Below are positions 1-9,283 of a stretch of 64,000 nt of DNA, in pieces. A model generated the notes under the pieces. That model was given only the letters and a program-made list of their open reading frames with translations, was not told the origin of the DNA and ran no database searches. This DNA comes from Acidovorax sp. A79. Lineage in GTDB: Bacteria; Pseudomonadota; Gammaproteobacteria; Burkholderiales; Burkholderiaceae_C. The translations under genes and the position numbers were made by a program. Location: positions 248,001 to 312,000 of the forward strand of contig NZ_AP028672.1 in assembly GCF_041154505.1 (NCBI RefSeq). Direction: 5' to 3'. How positions within the stretch are numbered: the stretch's first letter is position 1; each line of letters starts with the position of its first letter.

Positions 1-133
1 ACCAGGGCGATCCCCATGCCGCGATGGCGAGCGCGGCCACCACCAGGAAACCCAGCGAGAGCAGTTTGCCAGGCAGATGCCACCTGCGCATCCACCAAAG
101 TCCCGGACGCAGCGGTAGGAATCCTGACATCAT
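1..133 (-). CDS. N-terminal fragment of a membrane protein, probably a sensor or chemoreceptor
   Basis: The gene runs off the left edge of the window; only about 44 residues are visible. They contain a basic start (MRRWHLPGK) followed by a hydrophobic stretch (LLSLGFLVVAALAIAAW), a typical first transmembrane segment. An AGGAG ribosome binding site stands just before two adjacent ATG codons; the first is used here. In this bacterial family, membrane chemoreceptors and diguanylate cyclases often start with this kind of basic-then-hydrophobic segment, so a sensory protein is my guess, but no diagnostic domain is visible. It is divergent from dapC, with a 164-bp gap that must hold both promoters. 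Confidence 0.5.
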   Translation of the reverse strand, partial: MMSGFLPLRPGLWWMRRWHLPGKLLSLGFLVVAALAIAAWGSPW

Positions 134-297
134 GTCTCCTCTTGTCGTTCTTGCAACTGGCGCGAATCCTAGGGGCCGGCACTTACGGCGGATTGACAGA
201 CCGGGTGCAGGGGGCCTGCCGGGGCGCCGCCCACCCGGGCCCGCAGCCCGCGCATGCTGCGGCAATGGACCGGGTCCATCGCCCATAATGGCGCCCC

Positions 298-1503
298 ATG
301 AATCCCCTGCTTTCCCATCTCCAGCCCTACCCTTTCGAGCGGCTGCGGCAGCTATTCGCGGGGGTGGCTCCCCCGGCAGCCTACAGTCCCATCAGCCTGG
401 GCATGGGCGAGCCACGCCATCCTACACCGCAGTTCATCAAAGATGCACTTAGTAACAACCTCAGTGGGCTGGCGAGCTACCCGGCCACGGCGGGGGAGCC
501 GGCTCTGCGCGAGGCCTTCACCCGATGGCTGAATCAGCGGTATGCGATCACCCTGGACCCCGCGACCCAGGTCCTGCCCGTGAACGGTTCGCGGGAAGCG
601 CTTTTCTCGTTTGCGCAGACCGTCATCGACCCTTCACAGGGCCAGCCGCTGGTGGTCTGCCCCAATCCGTTCTATCAGATCTACGAAGGCGCCGCGCTGC
701 TGGCGGGCGCCACCCCCTACTACGCGGCCAGCGATCCGGCGCGCAACTTCGCGGTGGATTGGGACGCCGTGCCGGAAACGGTGTGGCAGCGGACCCAGCT
801 GCTTTTCGTGTGCTCCCCCGGCAACCCCACCGGCGCGGTCATGCCGCTCGGCGAATGGAAGAAGCTCTTTGAACTGAGCGACCGCTATGGTTTTGTCATT
901 GCCTCGGACGAGTGCTACAGCGAGATCTACTTCCGCGACGAACCTCCATTGGGCGGCCTGCAAGCCGCAGACCAGCTGGGTCGCGGCGGCTACAGGAACC
1001 TCATTTCCTTCACCAGCCTCTCCAAGCGCAGCAACGTGCCCGGCATGCGCAGCGGCTTCGTGGCGGGTGACGCGGCCCTCATCAAGGCGTTCCTGCTGTA
1101 CCGCACCTACCATGGCAGCGCCATGAGCCCCATCGTGCAGGCGGCCAGCATTGCCGCCTGGGGCGATGAACAGCACGTGGTGGAGAACCGCGCGCGCTAC
1201 CGCAAGAAATTCGCCCAGGTCACGCCCTTGCTCGCCGGCGTCATGGAAGTCGCCCTGCCGGATGCCGGCTTCTACCTGTGGGCCAAGGTGCCCGAAGCCC
1301 TGGGCATGGACGACGCCGAGTTCGCGCGCGCCCTCTTGGCTCAATACAATGTCACCGTGCTCCCCGGCAGCTACCTGGCCCGCGAGGCCCAGGGCAGCAA
1401 CCCCGGCGCCCAGCGCGTGCGCATGGCCCTGGTGGCCGAAACCGAAGAATGCGTGGAAGCCGCGCTGCGCATCGTGCAATTCATCCAATCCCGTACTGCC
1501 TGA
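298..1503 (+). CDS. dapC: Succinyldiaminopimelate transaminase
   Basis: PLP-dependent class I/II aminotransferase, 401 residues, usual length for the family. It transfers an amino group from glutamate to N-succinyl-2-amino-6-ketopimelate in the succinylase branch of lysine and meso-diaminopimelate synthesis, in the cytoplasm. The cofactor-binding motif SPGNPTG is present and the PLP lysine is K243 in [15 protein letters not shown]. The functional name rests on the neighbours: dapD follows after 16 bases, with dapE two genes further on. No strong Shine-Dalgarno sequence precedes the ATG. First gene of an apparent dapC-dapD-pilU-dapE-prmB run. The fold alone could also suggest another aspartate/aminotransferase family member, but context makes DapC very likely. 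Confidence 0.93.
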   Translation: MNPLLSHLQPYPFERLRQLFAGVAPPAAYSPISLGMGEPRHPTPQFIKDALSNNLSGLASYPATAGEPALREAFTRWLNQRYAITLDPATQVLPVNGSREALFSFAQTVIDPSQGQPLVVCPNPFYQIYEGAALLAGATPYYAASDPARNFAVDWDAVPETVWQRTQLLFVCSPGNPTGAVMPLGEWKKLFELSDRYGFVIASDECYSEIYFRDEPPLGGLQAADQLGRGGYRNLISFTSLSKRSNVPGMRSGFVAGDAALIKAFLLYRTYHGSAMSPIVQAASIAAWGDEQHVVENRARYRKKFAQVTPLLAGVMEVALPDAGFYLWAKVPEALGMDDAEFARALLAQYNVTVLPGSYLAREAQGSNPGAQRVRMALVAETEECVEAALRIVQFIQSRTA

Positions 1504-1519
1504 TCTGATCGACAACGAC

Positions 1520-2353
1520 ATGACCCAACAACTCCAAACCCTCATCGACAACGCCTGGGACAACCGCGCCAGCCTCTCGCCCTCCGCCGCCCCCAAGGAA
1601 ATCCAGGACGCTGTCGAGCACGTGATCGCCGAGTTGAACAACGGCAAGCTGCGCGTGGCCACGCGCGAAGGCGTGGGCCAGTGGACCGTGCACCAGTGGA
1701 TCAAGAAGGCCGTGCTGCTGTCGTTCCGCCTCAAGGACAACGAAGTGGTCAAGGCCGGCGACCTGGGCTTCTACGACAAGGTGCAGACGAAATTCGCCCA
1801 CCTCTCCGAAGAAGAGATGAAAGCCACGGGCGTGCGCGTGGTGCCCCCCGCCGTGGCGCGCCGCGGCAGCTTCATCGCCAAGGGCGCGATCCTGATGCCG
1901 TCGTACGTGAACATCGGCGCCTACGTGGGCGAAGGCACCATGGTCGACACCTGGGCCACCGTGGGCTCGTGCGCGCAGATCGGCGCCAACGTGCACCTGT
2001 CGGGCGGCGTGGGCATCGGCGGCGTGCTGGAGCCGCTGCAGGCCGGCCCCACCATCATCGAAGACAACTGCTTCATCGGCGCGCGTTCCGAAGTCGTCGA
2101 AGGCGTGGTGGTGGAAGAAAATTCGGTGCTGGGCATGGGCGTGTACCTGGGCCAGAGCACCCCTATCTTCAACCGCGCCACGGGCGAGATCAGCTATGGC
2201 CGCGTGCCCTCTGGCTCGGTGGTGGTCAGCGGCAACCTGCCCAAGACGGCCGCCAACGGCGCGCCCTACAGCATGTACGCCGCCATCATCGTCAAGCAGG
2301 TGGACGCGCAGACGCGCTCCAAGACCAGCATCAACGACCTGCTGCGCGACTGA
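1520..2353 (+). CDS. dapD: Tetrahydrodipicolinate N-succinyltransferase
   Basis: 277-residue enzyme that succinylates tetrahydrodipicolinate with succinyl-CoA, the first committed step of the succinylase lysine/DAP pathway. The N-terminal helical domain is followed by a left-handed beta-helix made of hexapeptide repeats, visible as the series [40 protein letters not shown] and [18 protein letters not shown]. The frame is open further upstream, but the chosen ATG begins the typical [16 protein letters not shown] sequence and avoids a long overlap with dapC, which ends 16 bases earlier. Length matches the proteobacterial family (about 274). Expected to be co-transcribed with dapC. Confidence 0.97.
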   Translation: MTQQLQTLIDNAWDNRASLSPSAAPKEIQDAVEHVIAELNNGKLRVATREGVGQWTVHQWIKKAVLLSFRLKDNEVVKAGDLGFYDKVQTKFAHLSEEEMKATGVRVVPPAVARRGSFIAKGAILMPSYVNIGAYVGEGTMVDTWATVGSCAQIGANVHLSGGVGIGGVLEPLQAGPTIIEDNCFIGARSEVVEGVVVEENSVLGMGVYLGQSTPIFNRATGEISYGRVPSGSVVVSGNLPKTAANGAPYSMYAAIIVKQVDAQTRSKTSINDLLRD

Positions 2354-2431
2354 TCGCGGCTGACCGGCCCCGCACCTGACCGGCACGATCAGCGCCACCC
2401 CAGACAAAGACGACAAACAGAGGGACACACC

Positions 2432-3595
2432 ATGAGCACGATGGAACGGATTCTTCGCCTGATGGCCGAGAAAAAAGCCTCCGACGTCTATTTGTCGGCC
2501 AATGCGCCGGCGCTGATCAAGATCAACGGCGAGTGCGTGCCGATCAACAACCAGATCCTGCCGCCGGATGCTCCGCGCAACCTGCTCTCCGAAGTGGTCC
2601 CTCCGGACCGCATCGAAGAGCTGGAAGAAACCGGCGAACTCAACATGGGCGTGCCACTCAGCGGCGTGGGGCGTTTTCGCGTCAGCGCCATGCGCCAGCG
2701 GGGCAGCTATGCGGTGGTGATCCGCTTCATCTCGCAGCAGATCCCGGAATTCAGTTCCCTGGGTCTGCCTCCCGTGCTGCGCGAGCTGATCATGGAAAAG
2801 CGCGGGCTCATCCTGGTGGTGGGCGCCACGGGCTCGGGCAAGAGCACCACGCTCGCGTCCATGATCGACACCCGCAACGAAGCGCTGACCGGCCACATCC
2901 TCACCATCGAGGACCCGGTCGAGTACCAGTTCAAGAACAAGAAATCCATCGTCAACCAGCGCGAGATCGGCAGCGACACGCAGTCGCTGCAGACGGCCCT
3001 GAAGAACGCGCTGCGCCAGGCGCCCGACGTGATCCTGATCGGGGAAATCCGCGACCGCGAAACCATGTCCGCCGCCATTGCGTATGCGCAATCGGGCCAC
3101 CTTTGCCTGGCCACGCTGCACGGCAACAACAGCTACCACGCGCTCAACCGGATCCTGTCGTTCTACCCCGTGGAAGTGCGCCCCACCATGCTGGGCGACC
3201 TGGCTTCCGCGCTCAAGGCCGTGGTGTCGCAGCGCCTTGTCCGCAAATCGGATGGCGGCCGCGTCCCTGCGGTGGAAGTGATGCTCAATTCCAAGCTGGT
3301 GTCCGAGCTGGTGGAGAAAGGCGATTTCTCCGGCGTGAAGGAAGCGATGGAGAAATCCATGGCGGAAGGTTCGCAGACCTTTGAGGAAGCGCTGGCGCAC
3401 CTGATCATGGAATCCAAGATCGACCGCAAGGAAGGCCTGGCGTACGCGGATTCCCCCACCAACCTCATGTGGCGCCTGCAGAACGACTTCTCCCTGGCGG
3501 CCAATGCGGCCAAGGCCCAGAAAGAAGCGCGGGATACCCCGGACGACCAGCCTTCGTTCACCGAGATCGTTTTGGACGTGAAACCGGCTGCATGA
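2432..3595 (+). CDS. pilU: PilT/PilU-family type IV pilus retraction ATPase, PilU-like
   Basis: 387-residue secretion-type hexameric ATPase that powers pilus retraction from the cytoplasmic face of the inner membrane. The Walker A motif GATGSGKST has its lysine at residue 137. An acidic TIEDPVEY segment, the Walker B motif VILIGEIRDRET and a histidine box around ATLHGNN follow in the usual order. A C-terminal tail of about 35 residues beyond the ATPase core (ending QPSFTEIVLDVKPAA) fits PilU better than PilT. AGAGGGA precedes the ATG. The odd point is its place: no pilT is adjacent, and it sits between dapD and dapE, two lysine-pathway genes. PilT cannot be excluded as the name. Confidence 0.85.
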   Translation: MSTMERILRLMAEKKASDVYLSANAPALIKINGECVPINNQILPPDAPRNLLSEVVPPDRIEELEETGELNMGVPLSGVGRFRVSAMRQRGSYAVVIRFISQQIPEFSSLGLPPVLRELIMEKRGLILVVGATGSGKSTTLASMIDTRNEALTGHILTIEDPVEYQFKNKKSIVNQREIGSDTQSLQTALKNALRQAPDVILIGEIRDRETMSAAIAYAQSGHLCLATLHGNNSYHALNRILSFYPVEVRPTMLGDLASALKAVVSQRLVRKSDGGRVPAVEVMLNSKLVSELVEKGDFSGVKEAMEKSMAEGSQTFEEALAHLIMESKIDRKEGLAYADSPTNLMWRLQNDFSLAANAAKAQKEARDTPDDQPSFTEIVLDVKPAA

Positions 3596-3600
3596 TCCCT

Positions 3601-3642
3601 CCTGAGTCGCCTTCGGCGCACTGCCCCCGGGGTGACGGCGCC
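3601..3642 (+). repeat. Dispersed 3'-end repeat, family B, copy 1
   Basis: Begins six bases after the pilU stop codon. The pattern is CTGAG, then CGC-CTTCGG-CGC, then CCCCCGGGGTGACG. The same pattern follows smc and the M20 peptidase gene in the same orientation relative to the gene. The CCCCC/GGGG arms and the GCC-TTCG-GGC segment can form hairpins, so it may act as a transcription or mRNA end, but it lacks a T tract. Confidence 0.6.
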
Positions 3643-3751
3643 CTGGCTGCGGCGCGTGCCCGGGGCCACACGCCCGGGCCGCGCCGGTGCATGACGCGGC
3701 GTCTGGGACAATCGACTATTTAAACGCCCCCTGTCTTACCCACCCCTTCCC

Positions 3752-4957
3752 ATGTCCCGCACACTGCACCTGGCCGAACAGCTCATCGCCCTGCCCTCCA
3801 TCACCCCCGAGGACGCGGGCTGCCTTGACGTGCTGGCGGCCCGCCTGGCCCCGCTGGGATTCGTGTGCGAACGGCTGGACAGCGGCCCGGCGGATTTCCG
3901 CGTCAGCAATTTGTGGGCAAAACGGGCTGCAGCCCAGGGTGGAAAAGCGCCATCAGCTATCAAAACAATAGTATTCGCAGGCCACACCGATGTGGTGCCC
4001 ACGGGGCCGCTAGCGCAGTGGAGCAGCGATCCCTTCGTCCCCACCCACCGTGGCGGCAAGCTCTACGGCCGGGGCGCCAGCGACATGAAGACTTCCATCG
4101 CCGCGTTCGTCGTGGCGGTCGAGGAATTCCTGGCGCACACGCCAGAGCCCCTGGTCCAGCTCGCCTTCCTGCTCACCAGCGATGAGGAAGGCCCGTCAGT
4201 GGACGGAACCAAGGTCGTGGTCGAGCAGCTCAAGGCGCGCGGCGAGCAACTGGACTACTGCATCGTCGGCGAGCCCACGTCGGTCGAGCGCACCGGCGAC
4301 ATGATCAAGAACGGCCGGCGCGGCACGCTCAGCGGCAAGCTCACCGTGCGGGGCATCCAGGGCCACATCGCCTACCCGCAACTGGCGCGCAACCCGATCC
4401 ACCAGGCGCTGCCTGCCCTGGCCGAACTGGCCTCGACGGTATGGGACCAGGGCAATGCCTTCTTCCCGCCCACCAGCTGGCAGATCAGCAACATGCATGG
4501 CGGTACGGGCGCCACCAACATCATCCCGGGGGACGTGGTGGTGGACTTCAATTTCCGCTTCTCCACCGAATCCACGGCGGAAGGCCTCAAGCAGCGCGTG
4601 CACTCCGTGCTCGACCGCCACGGGCTGGAGTACGACCTGCGCTGGACGTTGGGCGGACAGCCTTTTCTCACCACACCGGGTGAACTGGTGGACGCCGTGC
4701 AACAGGCTATCGCGGCGGAGACCGGCCTCACGACCGAGCTCTCCACCACGGGTGGCACCAGCGATGGCCGCTTCATCGCGCAGGTCTGCCCCCAGGTGAT
4801 CGAACTGGGCCCGCCCAACGCCAGCATCCACAAGATCGACGAACACGTGGTGGTGGCCGACATCGAGCCGCTCAAGAATATCTACCGCCGCACACTGGAA
4901 AACCTGCATGCGCAGGCGCTGGCAGCCCCCAAGGCCGCCCCGGCGGTGCGTGTATGA
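3752..4957 (+). CDS. dapE: Succinyl-diaminopimelate desuccinylase
   Basis: 401-residue M20-family dinuclear zinc hydrolase that removes succinate from N-succinyl-LL-diaminopimelate. The metal-site segments are FAGHTDVV (His, Asp), [10 protein letters not shown] (Asp) and SDEEGPS (catalytic Glu, metal Glu), with the dimerisation domain in the middle and a C-terminal His near [11 protein letters not shown]. About ten residues around positions 65-74 ([10 protein letters not shown]) lie just before the conserved FAGHTDVV and have no counterpart in the E. coli enzyme as I recall it; they are encoded by a dispersed DNA repeat. The stop codon overlaps the prmB start (ATGA). The enzyme completes the dapC-dapD-dapE set in this operon. 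Confidence 0.96.
   Translation: MSRTLHLAEQLIALPSITPEDAGCLDVLAARLAPLGFVCERLDSGPADFRVSNLWAKRAAAQGGKAPSAIKTIVFAGHTDVVPTGPLAQWSSDPFVPTHRGGKLYGRGASDMKTSIAAFVVAVEEFLAHTPEPLVQLAFLLTSDEEGPSVDGTKVVVEQLKARGEQLDYCIVGEPTSVERTGDMIKNGRRGTLSGKLTVRGIQGHIAYPQLARNPIHQALPALAELASTVWDQGNAFFPPTSWQISNMHGGTGATNIIPGDVVVDFNFRFSTESTAEGLKQRVHSVLDRHGLEYDLRWTLGGQPFLTTPGELVDAVQQAIAAETGLTTELSTTGGTSDGRFIAQVCPQVIELGPPNASIHKIDEHVVVADIEPLKNIYRRTLENLHAQALAAPKAAPAVRV
3945..3975 (+). repeat. Dispersed repeat family A, copy inside dapE
   Basis: AAGCGC, four bases, AGCTATCAAAA, then CAATAGTATT. It is AT-rich relative to the gene around it. It is read as [10 protein letters not shown], directly before the conserved metal-binding FAGHTDVV. 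The same DNA pattern occurs within pgeF and ligA and at several intergenic sites in this window. Confidence 0.75.
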
Positions 4958-5886
4958 GCACGGCGGCACCCCACGCAATGGCGGGCACCACGGTCGGCGC
5001 GCTCGTCGAATCGGGCAGCCGGCAGCTGGCCGAAGCTGGCGTTTCCTTTGGCCATGGCACCGCGAACGCCCACGATGAAGCCGCCTGGCTCGTGCTGTGG
5101 CGCCTGGGCCTGCCGCTGGACAGCGACCTGTCGGACGCGCCCGATTCCCTGAGGAATCAGTCTGTCGCACCCGAGCAGGTCGCCCTGGTGGCCACCCTTT
5201 TCGAAGAACGCGTCCGCACGCGCAAGCCCGCCGCCTACCTTACGCAGGAGGCCTGGCTCCAGGGCGTGCCGTTCTATGTGGACGAACGCGCCATCGTCCC
5301 GCGCAGCTTCATCGCCGAGCTGCTTGTCGACGGCGGCGCGGACGAGTACCTGAGCGACCACACCCACCGGGTGCTGGACCTGTGCACGGGCAACGGCAGC
5401 CTGGCCGTGCTGGCCGCCATGGCCTGGCCCGAGGTGTTGGTGACGGGTGCCGACATCTCGCCCGACGCCCTGGCCGTGGCCCGGATCAATGTGGACAAGC
5501 ACGGCCTGCAGGACCGCATCCAGCTGCAGCTCTCCGACGGCCTTCAGGCCCTTCCCGGCCCCTGGGACCTGATCCTGTGCAACCCGCCCTACGTGAATGC
5601 GGCCAGCATGGCCACCTTGCCCGCCGAGTACAGCGCCGAGCCCGCACTCGCCCTGGCCGGCGGCAGTGATGGCATGGACTTCGTACGCCAGCTGTTTGCT
5701 GTCGCGCCCGCCTGCATGAGCGAGGATGCCGTGATCATTCTGGAGATCGGCAACGAGCGCGCCTACTTTGAAGCAGCCTTCCCCCAGTTGCCTGTGTTCT
5801 GGCTCGATACCAGCGCTGGCGAAGACCAGGTTTTGCTGGTGACCCGGCGGGCCCTGGCCGCCCAATCCCGTCTCGCGGCACAATAG
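4954..5886 (+). CDS. prmB: Ribosomal protein L3 N5-glutamine methyltransferase
   Basis: 310-residue SAM-dependent methyltransferase that modifies a glutamine side chain of ribosomal protein L3. The SAM-binding motif I is [10 protein letters not shown] (residues 140-149), and the catalytic NPPY motif of glutamine N5-methyltransferases is at 210-213. The N-terminal helical substrate domain is of normal size. The start overlaps the dapE stop by four bases (ATGA), so translation is probably coupled. The related release-factor methyltransferase PrmC has the same NPPY motif; the length, the N-terminal region and the position after dapE favour PrmB. It ends the dap transcription unit, ahead of a likely terminator. 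Confidence 0.93.
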   Translation: MSTAAPHAMAGTTVGALVESGSRQLAEAGVSFGHGTANAHDEAAWLVLWRLGLPLDSDLSDAPDSLRNQSVAPEQVALVATLFEERVRTRKPAAYLTQEAWLQGVPFYVDERAIVPRSFIAELLVDGGADEYLSDHTHRVLDLCTGNGSLAVLAAMAWPEVLVTGADISPDALAVARINVDKHGLQDRIQLQLSDGLQALPGPWDLILCNPPYVNAASMATLPAEYSAEPALALAGGSDGMDFVRQLFAVAPACMSEDAVIILEIGNERAYFEAAFPQLPVFWLDTSAGEDQVLLVTRRALAAQSRLAAQ

Positions 5887-5957
5887 AGGGTTGCGCGCCG
5901 CTGCCGCTTGCATCGGCTGCACCGATTGCAGCAGCGCTGGCCCCCTGCTTTTTCATG

Positions 5958-5986
5958 CCACCCGCCCAGCGCGGGTGCGCCTTTTT
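5958..5986 (+). terminator. Likely Rho-independent terminator after prmB
   Basis: An inverted repeat CACCCGC/GCGGGTG with a short loop is followed by CCTTTTTG. It lies about 70 bases after the prmB stop and just before the ABC-F start codon, which suggests it ends the dap-prmB transcript or attenuates read-through into the next gene. Confidence 0.6.
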
Positions 5987-5997
5987 GTGAACTCCGG

Positions 5998-8055
5998 ATG
6001 ATCACCCTCAAGAACGTTACCTTGCGACGCGGCGCCAAAGTCGTGCTCGACAGCGTTTCCGCCACCATCAACCCCGGCGAGAACGTCGGACTCGTGGGCC
6101 GCAACGGCGCGGGCAAGTCCAGCCTGTTCGCCCTGCTCAGCGGCAAGCTCCATGAAGACGGTGGAGACTTCTACATCCCCGCGAGCTGGCGCATGGCCGA
6201 AGTCGCGCAGAACATGCCCGAGACGGACCAGTCCGCGACCGAGTTCGTGCTGGAAGGCGATACGCGGCTGGCCGAGGTCCAGCAGCAGCTGGTGGAGGCC
6301 GAGGCCAGCGACGACGGCATGGCCATTGCCCATGCGTATTCCGACCTGCACGACGCCGGCGCACACGACGCCGTGGCGCGCGCCCAGGCGCTGATCCTGG
6401 GCCTGGGCTTTCGCGTGAGCGAGCTGGAGCAGCCGGTCAACAGCTTTTCGGGCGGCTGGCGCATGCGCCTGCAGCTGGCGCGGGCCCTGATGTGCCCCAG
6501 CGACCTGCTGCTGCTGGACGAACCCACCAACCACTTGGACCTGGACGCGCTGGTCTGGCTGGAAGCCTGGCTCAAGCGCTATGCGGGCACCATGATCGTG
6601 ATCAGCCACGACCGGGAGTTCCTCGACGCCATCACCAACGTCACCCTGCAGATCCAGCAAGGCGAGTTGAACCGCTACGGCGGCAACTACAGCAAGTTCG
6701 AGGAATTGCGCGCCCAGCAACTCGAACTGCAACAGGCCAGCTTTGCCAAGCAGCAGGAGAAGATGGCCCACCTGCAGAAGTTCATCGACCGCTTCAAGGC
6801 AAAGGCCAGCAAGGCCAAGCAGGCGCAAAGCCGCGTCAAGCAACTCGAACGCATGGAGAAGATCGGGCCAGTGCTGGCCGAAGCGGACTTCACGTTCGAG
6901 TTCAAGGAGCCGGCCAACCTGCCCAATCCGATGCTGGCGATCAGCGACGCATCGTTCGGCTATGTGGATGACGAGGGCGCGGCCACCACCATTCTCAGGG
7001 GCGTGAACCGCTCGGTGCTGGCGGGCCAGCGCATCGGCATCCTGGGCGCCAACGGCCAGGGCAAATCCACCCTGGTCAAGACCATCGCCCGCACCATGAA
7101 ACCCCTGGGCGGCAGCGTGACCGAGGGCAAGGGACTGAACATCGGCTACTTCGCCCAGCAGGAACTGGACGTGCTGCGCCCCGCGGAGAACCCGCTGGAG
7201 CACATGATCCGCCTGGCCAAGGAGCTGGGGCCCGATATCAAGCAACCGAGTCGCGAACAGGACCTGCGCAGCTACCTGGGCACGTTCAACTTCACAGGCG
7301 ACATGGTCAAGCAGGCCGTGGGCACCATGAGCGGCGGCGAAAAGGCGCGGCTGGTGCTGGCGATGATCGTCTGGCAGCGCCCCAATCTGCTGTTGCTGGA
7401 CGAGCCCACCAATCACCTCGACCTGGCAACCCGCGAAGCCCTGGCCATGGCGCTCAACGACTTCGATGGCACGGTCATGCTGGTCAGCCACGACCGCGCG
7501 CTGCTGCGCTCGGTCTGCGAGGACTTCTGGATGGTGGGCCGGGGCGTCGTGGGGCCTTTTGACGGCGATCTGGACGACTACCAGCGCTACCTGCTCGAGG
7601 AATCCAAACGCCTGCGCGAGGAGGCCCGCCTGGCCGAGCAGGCGCAGACATCCTCAGCGGCGAGCCAGACACCACCCCCAGCCGCCGTGGCACCTTCGCC
7701 AGCGGTGGCACATCCCACCCCCGCGACCGCCCCGGCCCCCACACCGGCCGCCGCCCCCTCCCCTTCGCGGGATGGACGGGAACAGCGCAAGCTCGATGCC
7801 CAGGTGCGTCAGCAGCAGGCGGAAAAAACCCGGCCCCTGAAAAAAGAGCTGGAGCAAATCGACAAGCGCCTGGCCGCCCTGTCCACCGAGCGGGCCGCGC
7901 TGGAGCACAAGCTCACCCAGGCCCTTGCGCCGGCGGAGATCGCCGAGTGTGGCCGCAACCTCAAGGCAGGGAACGAAGAGACAGCCAGACTGGAGGAGCG
8001 TTGGCTGGAAATTTCTTCGGCCCTGGAAGAAATGTCGGCGTCGGCAGCGGGTTGA
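5998..8055 (+). CDS. ABC-F family ATPase (YheS/Uup-like)
   Basis: 685 residues with two complete ATP-binding cassettes and no membrane segments, the hallmark of ABC-F proteins, which act on ribosomes rather than in transport. The first cassette has GRNGAGKSS (Lys40), FSGGWRMRL and LLLLDEPTNHLDL; the second has GANGQGKST, MSGGEKARL and the same Walker B. The inter-cassette P-site linker is the charged segment around QQEKMAHLQKFIDRFKAKAS. After the second cassette come a Pro/Ala-rich linker (about residues 560-590) and a C-terminal coiled coil. The ATG was chosen because MITLKNVTLRRGAK is the conserved start; the frame is open further upstream. YheS fits best; I leave the symbol blank because ABC-F subfamilies are hard to tell apart by eye. 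Confidence 0.9.
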   Translation: MITLKNVTLRRGAKVVLDSVSATINPGENVGLVGRNGAGKSSLFALLSGKLHEDGGDFYIPASWRMAEVAQNMPETDQSATEFVLEGDTRLAEVQQQLVEAEASDDGMAIAHAYSDLHDAGAHDAVARAQALILGLGFRVSELEQPVNSFSGGWRMRLQLARALMCPSDLLLLDEPTNHLDLDALVWLEAWLKRYAGTMIVISHDREFLDAITNVTLQIQQGELNRYGGNYSKFEELRAQQLELQQASFAKQQEKMAHLQKFIDRFKAKASKAKQAQSRVKQLERMEKIGPVLAEADFTFEFKEPANLPNPMLAISDASFGYVDDEGAATTILRGVNRSVLAGQRIGILGANGQGKSTLVKTIARTMKPLGGSVTEGKGLNIGYFAQQELDVLRPAENPLEHMIRLAKELGPDIKQPSREQDLRSYLGTFNFTGDMVKQAVGTMSGGEKARLVLAMIVWQRPNLLLLDEPTNHLDLATREALAMALNDFDGTVMLVSHDRALLRSVCEDFWMVGRGVVGPFDGDLDDYQRYLLEESKRLREEARLAEQAQTSSAASQTPPPAAVAPSPAVAHPTPATAPAPTPAAAPSPSRDGREQRKLDAQVRQQQAEKTRPLKKELEQIDKRLAALSTERAALEHKLTQALAPAEIAECGRNLKAGNEETARLEERWLEISSALEEMSASAAG

Positions 8056-8123
8056 AAATGTAAATCCATGTAAGCCAAAAGACTCTATTTTTTGGCGTTG
8101 GCGCATATCTGGAAAGCATTTAG

Positions 8124-8143
8124 TGCTTCACTTTTGATAGCGA
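8124..8143 (-). repeat. Dispersed repeat family A, partial copy
   Basis: On the minus strand, ATCGCTATCAAAAGTGAAGC matches the core GCTATCAAAA plus the TGAAGC tail seen in the pgeF copy. It lacks the AAGCGC half. Confidence 0.5.
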
Positions 8144-8248
8144 TTTACATTGTAAACAGACGGGCACTGGCGGTTGCATTTTTTTGCGAAACGCTGTCAA
8201 CGGACTGTGGATTGGCTGCGTTGTTGGTACATCACAGGAGTTTTCAGC

Positions 8249-8323
8249 ATGAATACCACCGCAATCTTGTCCGCCTGGCCCGAAGACGAACGCGACCGCA
8301 AGCGCGCTCCCGCCCGCCTCTGA
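8249..8323 (+). CDS. Possible 24-residue small protein
   Basis: The reading frame codes for 24 residues: MNTTAILSAWPED, then a charged tail ERDRKRAPARL. CAGGAG stands nine bases before the ATG, a good ribosome binding site that is unusual for a random frame. There is no hydrophobic segment and no recognised family. It could be a real small protein, the leftover 5' end of a decayed gene, or chance. It sits alone between converging genes with no clear promoter. Confidence 0.3.
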   Translation: MNTTAILSAWPEDERDRKRAPARL

Positions 8324-8487
8324 AGGCGCCGCAGCCAGCGTTTCCCGCCCGAAGGCCCTCAAATGCCAGCCACCACCATGAAGCACGAACCATACCAACG
8401 TGTGGGCCATGCTTGCACCGGGTGGCGCATTTCATAGCCCCATCGAGGCAAGACGCCCGGCAGTCCTTCCCTCTTGCTCCTCCCCAA

Positions 8488-8514
8488 CAAAAAACCCCGC
8501 ACTGCGGGGTTTTT
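8488..8514. terminator. Bidirectional Rho-independent terminator
   Basis: A perfect hairpin, CCCCGC-ACT-GCGGGG (approximately), is flanked by an A run on the left and a T run on the right (AAAAACCCCGC / GCGGGGTTTTT). It therefore works in both directions and separates the converging ABC-F and phaB transcripts. It lies about 30 bases beyond the phaB stop codon. Confidence 0.88.
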
Positions 8515-8545
8515 GTTCTTTGCGGCAAACAGCGGGCCCAGGCCA

Positions 8546-9283
8546 TCAGCCCATGTGCAAGCCGCCATTGACCGAGAAGTCAGCCCCGGTGGCATAGCCC
8601 CCTTCTTCCGATGCCAGCCAGGCAATGATCGATGCGATTTCGCTGGGTTCGCCCAGGCGCTTGACGGGAACGGTCGCCACGATCTTTTCGAGCACGTCAG
8701 GGCGGATCGCCTTGACCATGTCCGTGCCGATGTAGCCAGGGCTCACGGTGTTGACCGTCACGCCCTTGGTGGCCAGTTCCTGCGCAAGGGCCATCGAAAA
8801 CCCATGCATGCCCGCCTTGGCGGCCGAATAGTTCGTCTGGCCTGCCTGGCCCTTCTCGCCATTGACCGAGCTGATGTTGATGATGCGGCCCCAGCCCTTT
8901 TCCACCATGTCGGCCACCACTTGCTTGGTGACGTTGAACATGCTGTTCAAGTTGGTCTCGATCACCGCATCCCAGTCTTCGCGCGACATCTTGAGGAACA
9001 TGCGGTCGCGCGTGATGCCCGCGTTGTTCACCAGCACGTCGATGTTGCCGTGTTCCGCCTTGGTCTTGCCGAAGGCCTCGACCGTGGAATCCCAATCGCC
9101 CACATTGCCCACTGACGCATGGAAGGTGTAGCCCAGGGCCTTTTGCTCACCCAGCCACTTGGCATGGTCGCGGGTCGGTCCGCAACCGGCAATGACCTTG
9201 AAGCCCTCCTTGTGCAGGCGCTGGCAAATGGCGGTTCCGATGCCGCCCATGCCGCCGGTGACGTATGCAACTTTCTGGCTCAT
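8546..9283 (-). CDS. phaB: Acetoacetyl-CoA reductase (NADPH)
   Basis: 245-residue short-chain dehydrogenase that reduces acetoacetyl-CoA to (R)-3-hydroxybutyryl-CoA, the monomer for polyhydroxybutyrate. The cofactor motif TGGMGGIG is near the N terminus, NNAG follows at residues 86-89, and the catalytic residues are Ser138/139, Tyr152 and Lys156 in NYSAAK. The segment QTNYSAAKAGMHGF is typical of PhaB. AAGGAGA precedes the ATG. It is third in the phaC-phaA-phaB order on this strand; the gap to phaA is 302 bases and contains a terminator after phaA, so phaB probably has its own promoter. FabG is the nearest alternative, but sequence and context favour PhaB. Confidence 0.95.
   Translation of the reverse strand: MSQKVAYVTGGMGGIGTAICQRLHKEGFKVIAGCGPTRDHAKWLGEQKALGYTFHASVGNVGDWDSTVEAFGKTKAEHGNIDVLVNNAGITRDRMFLKMSREDWDAVIETNLNSMFNVTKQVVADMVEKGWGRIINISSVNGEKGQAGQTNYSAAKAGMHGFSMALAQELATKGVTVNTVSPGYIGTDMVKAIRPDVLEKIVATVPVKRLGEPSEIASIIAWLASEEGGYATGADFSVNGGLHMG

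Larger units (their letters stand above)
8056..8545. other. Intergenic region between the ABC-F gene and phaB
   Basis: 490 bases without a recognised conserved gene. It holds a degenerate copy of repeat family A, one very short reading frame with a good ribosome binding site, and a strong bidirectional terminator at its right end. The two flanking genes converge, so no promoter for them is needed here. Confidence 0.6.
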
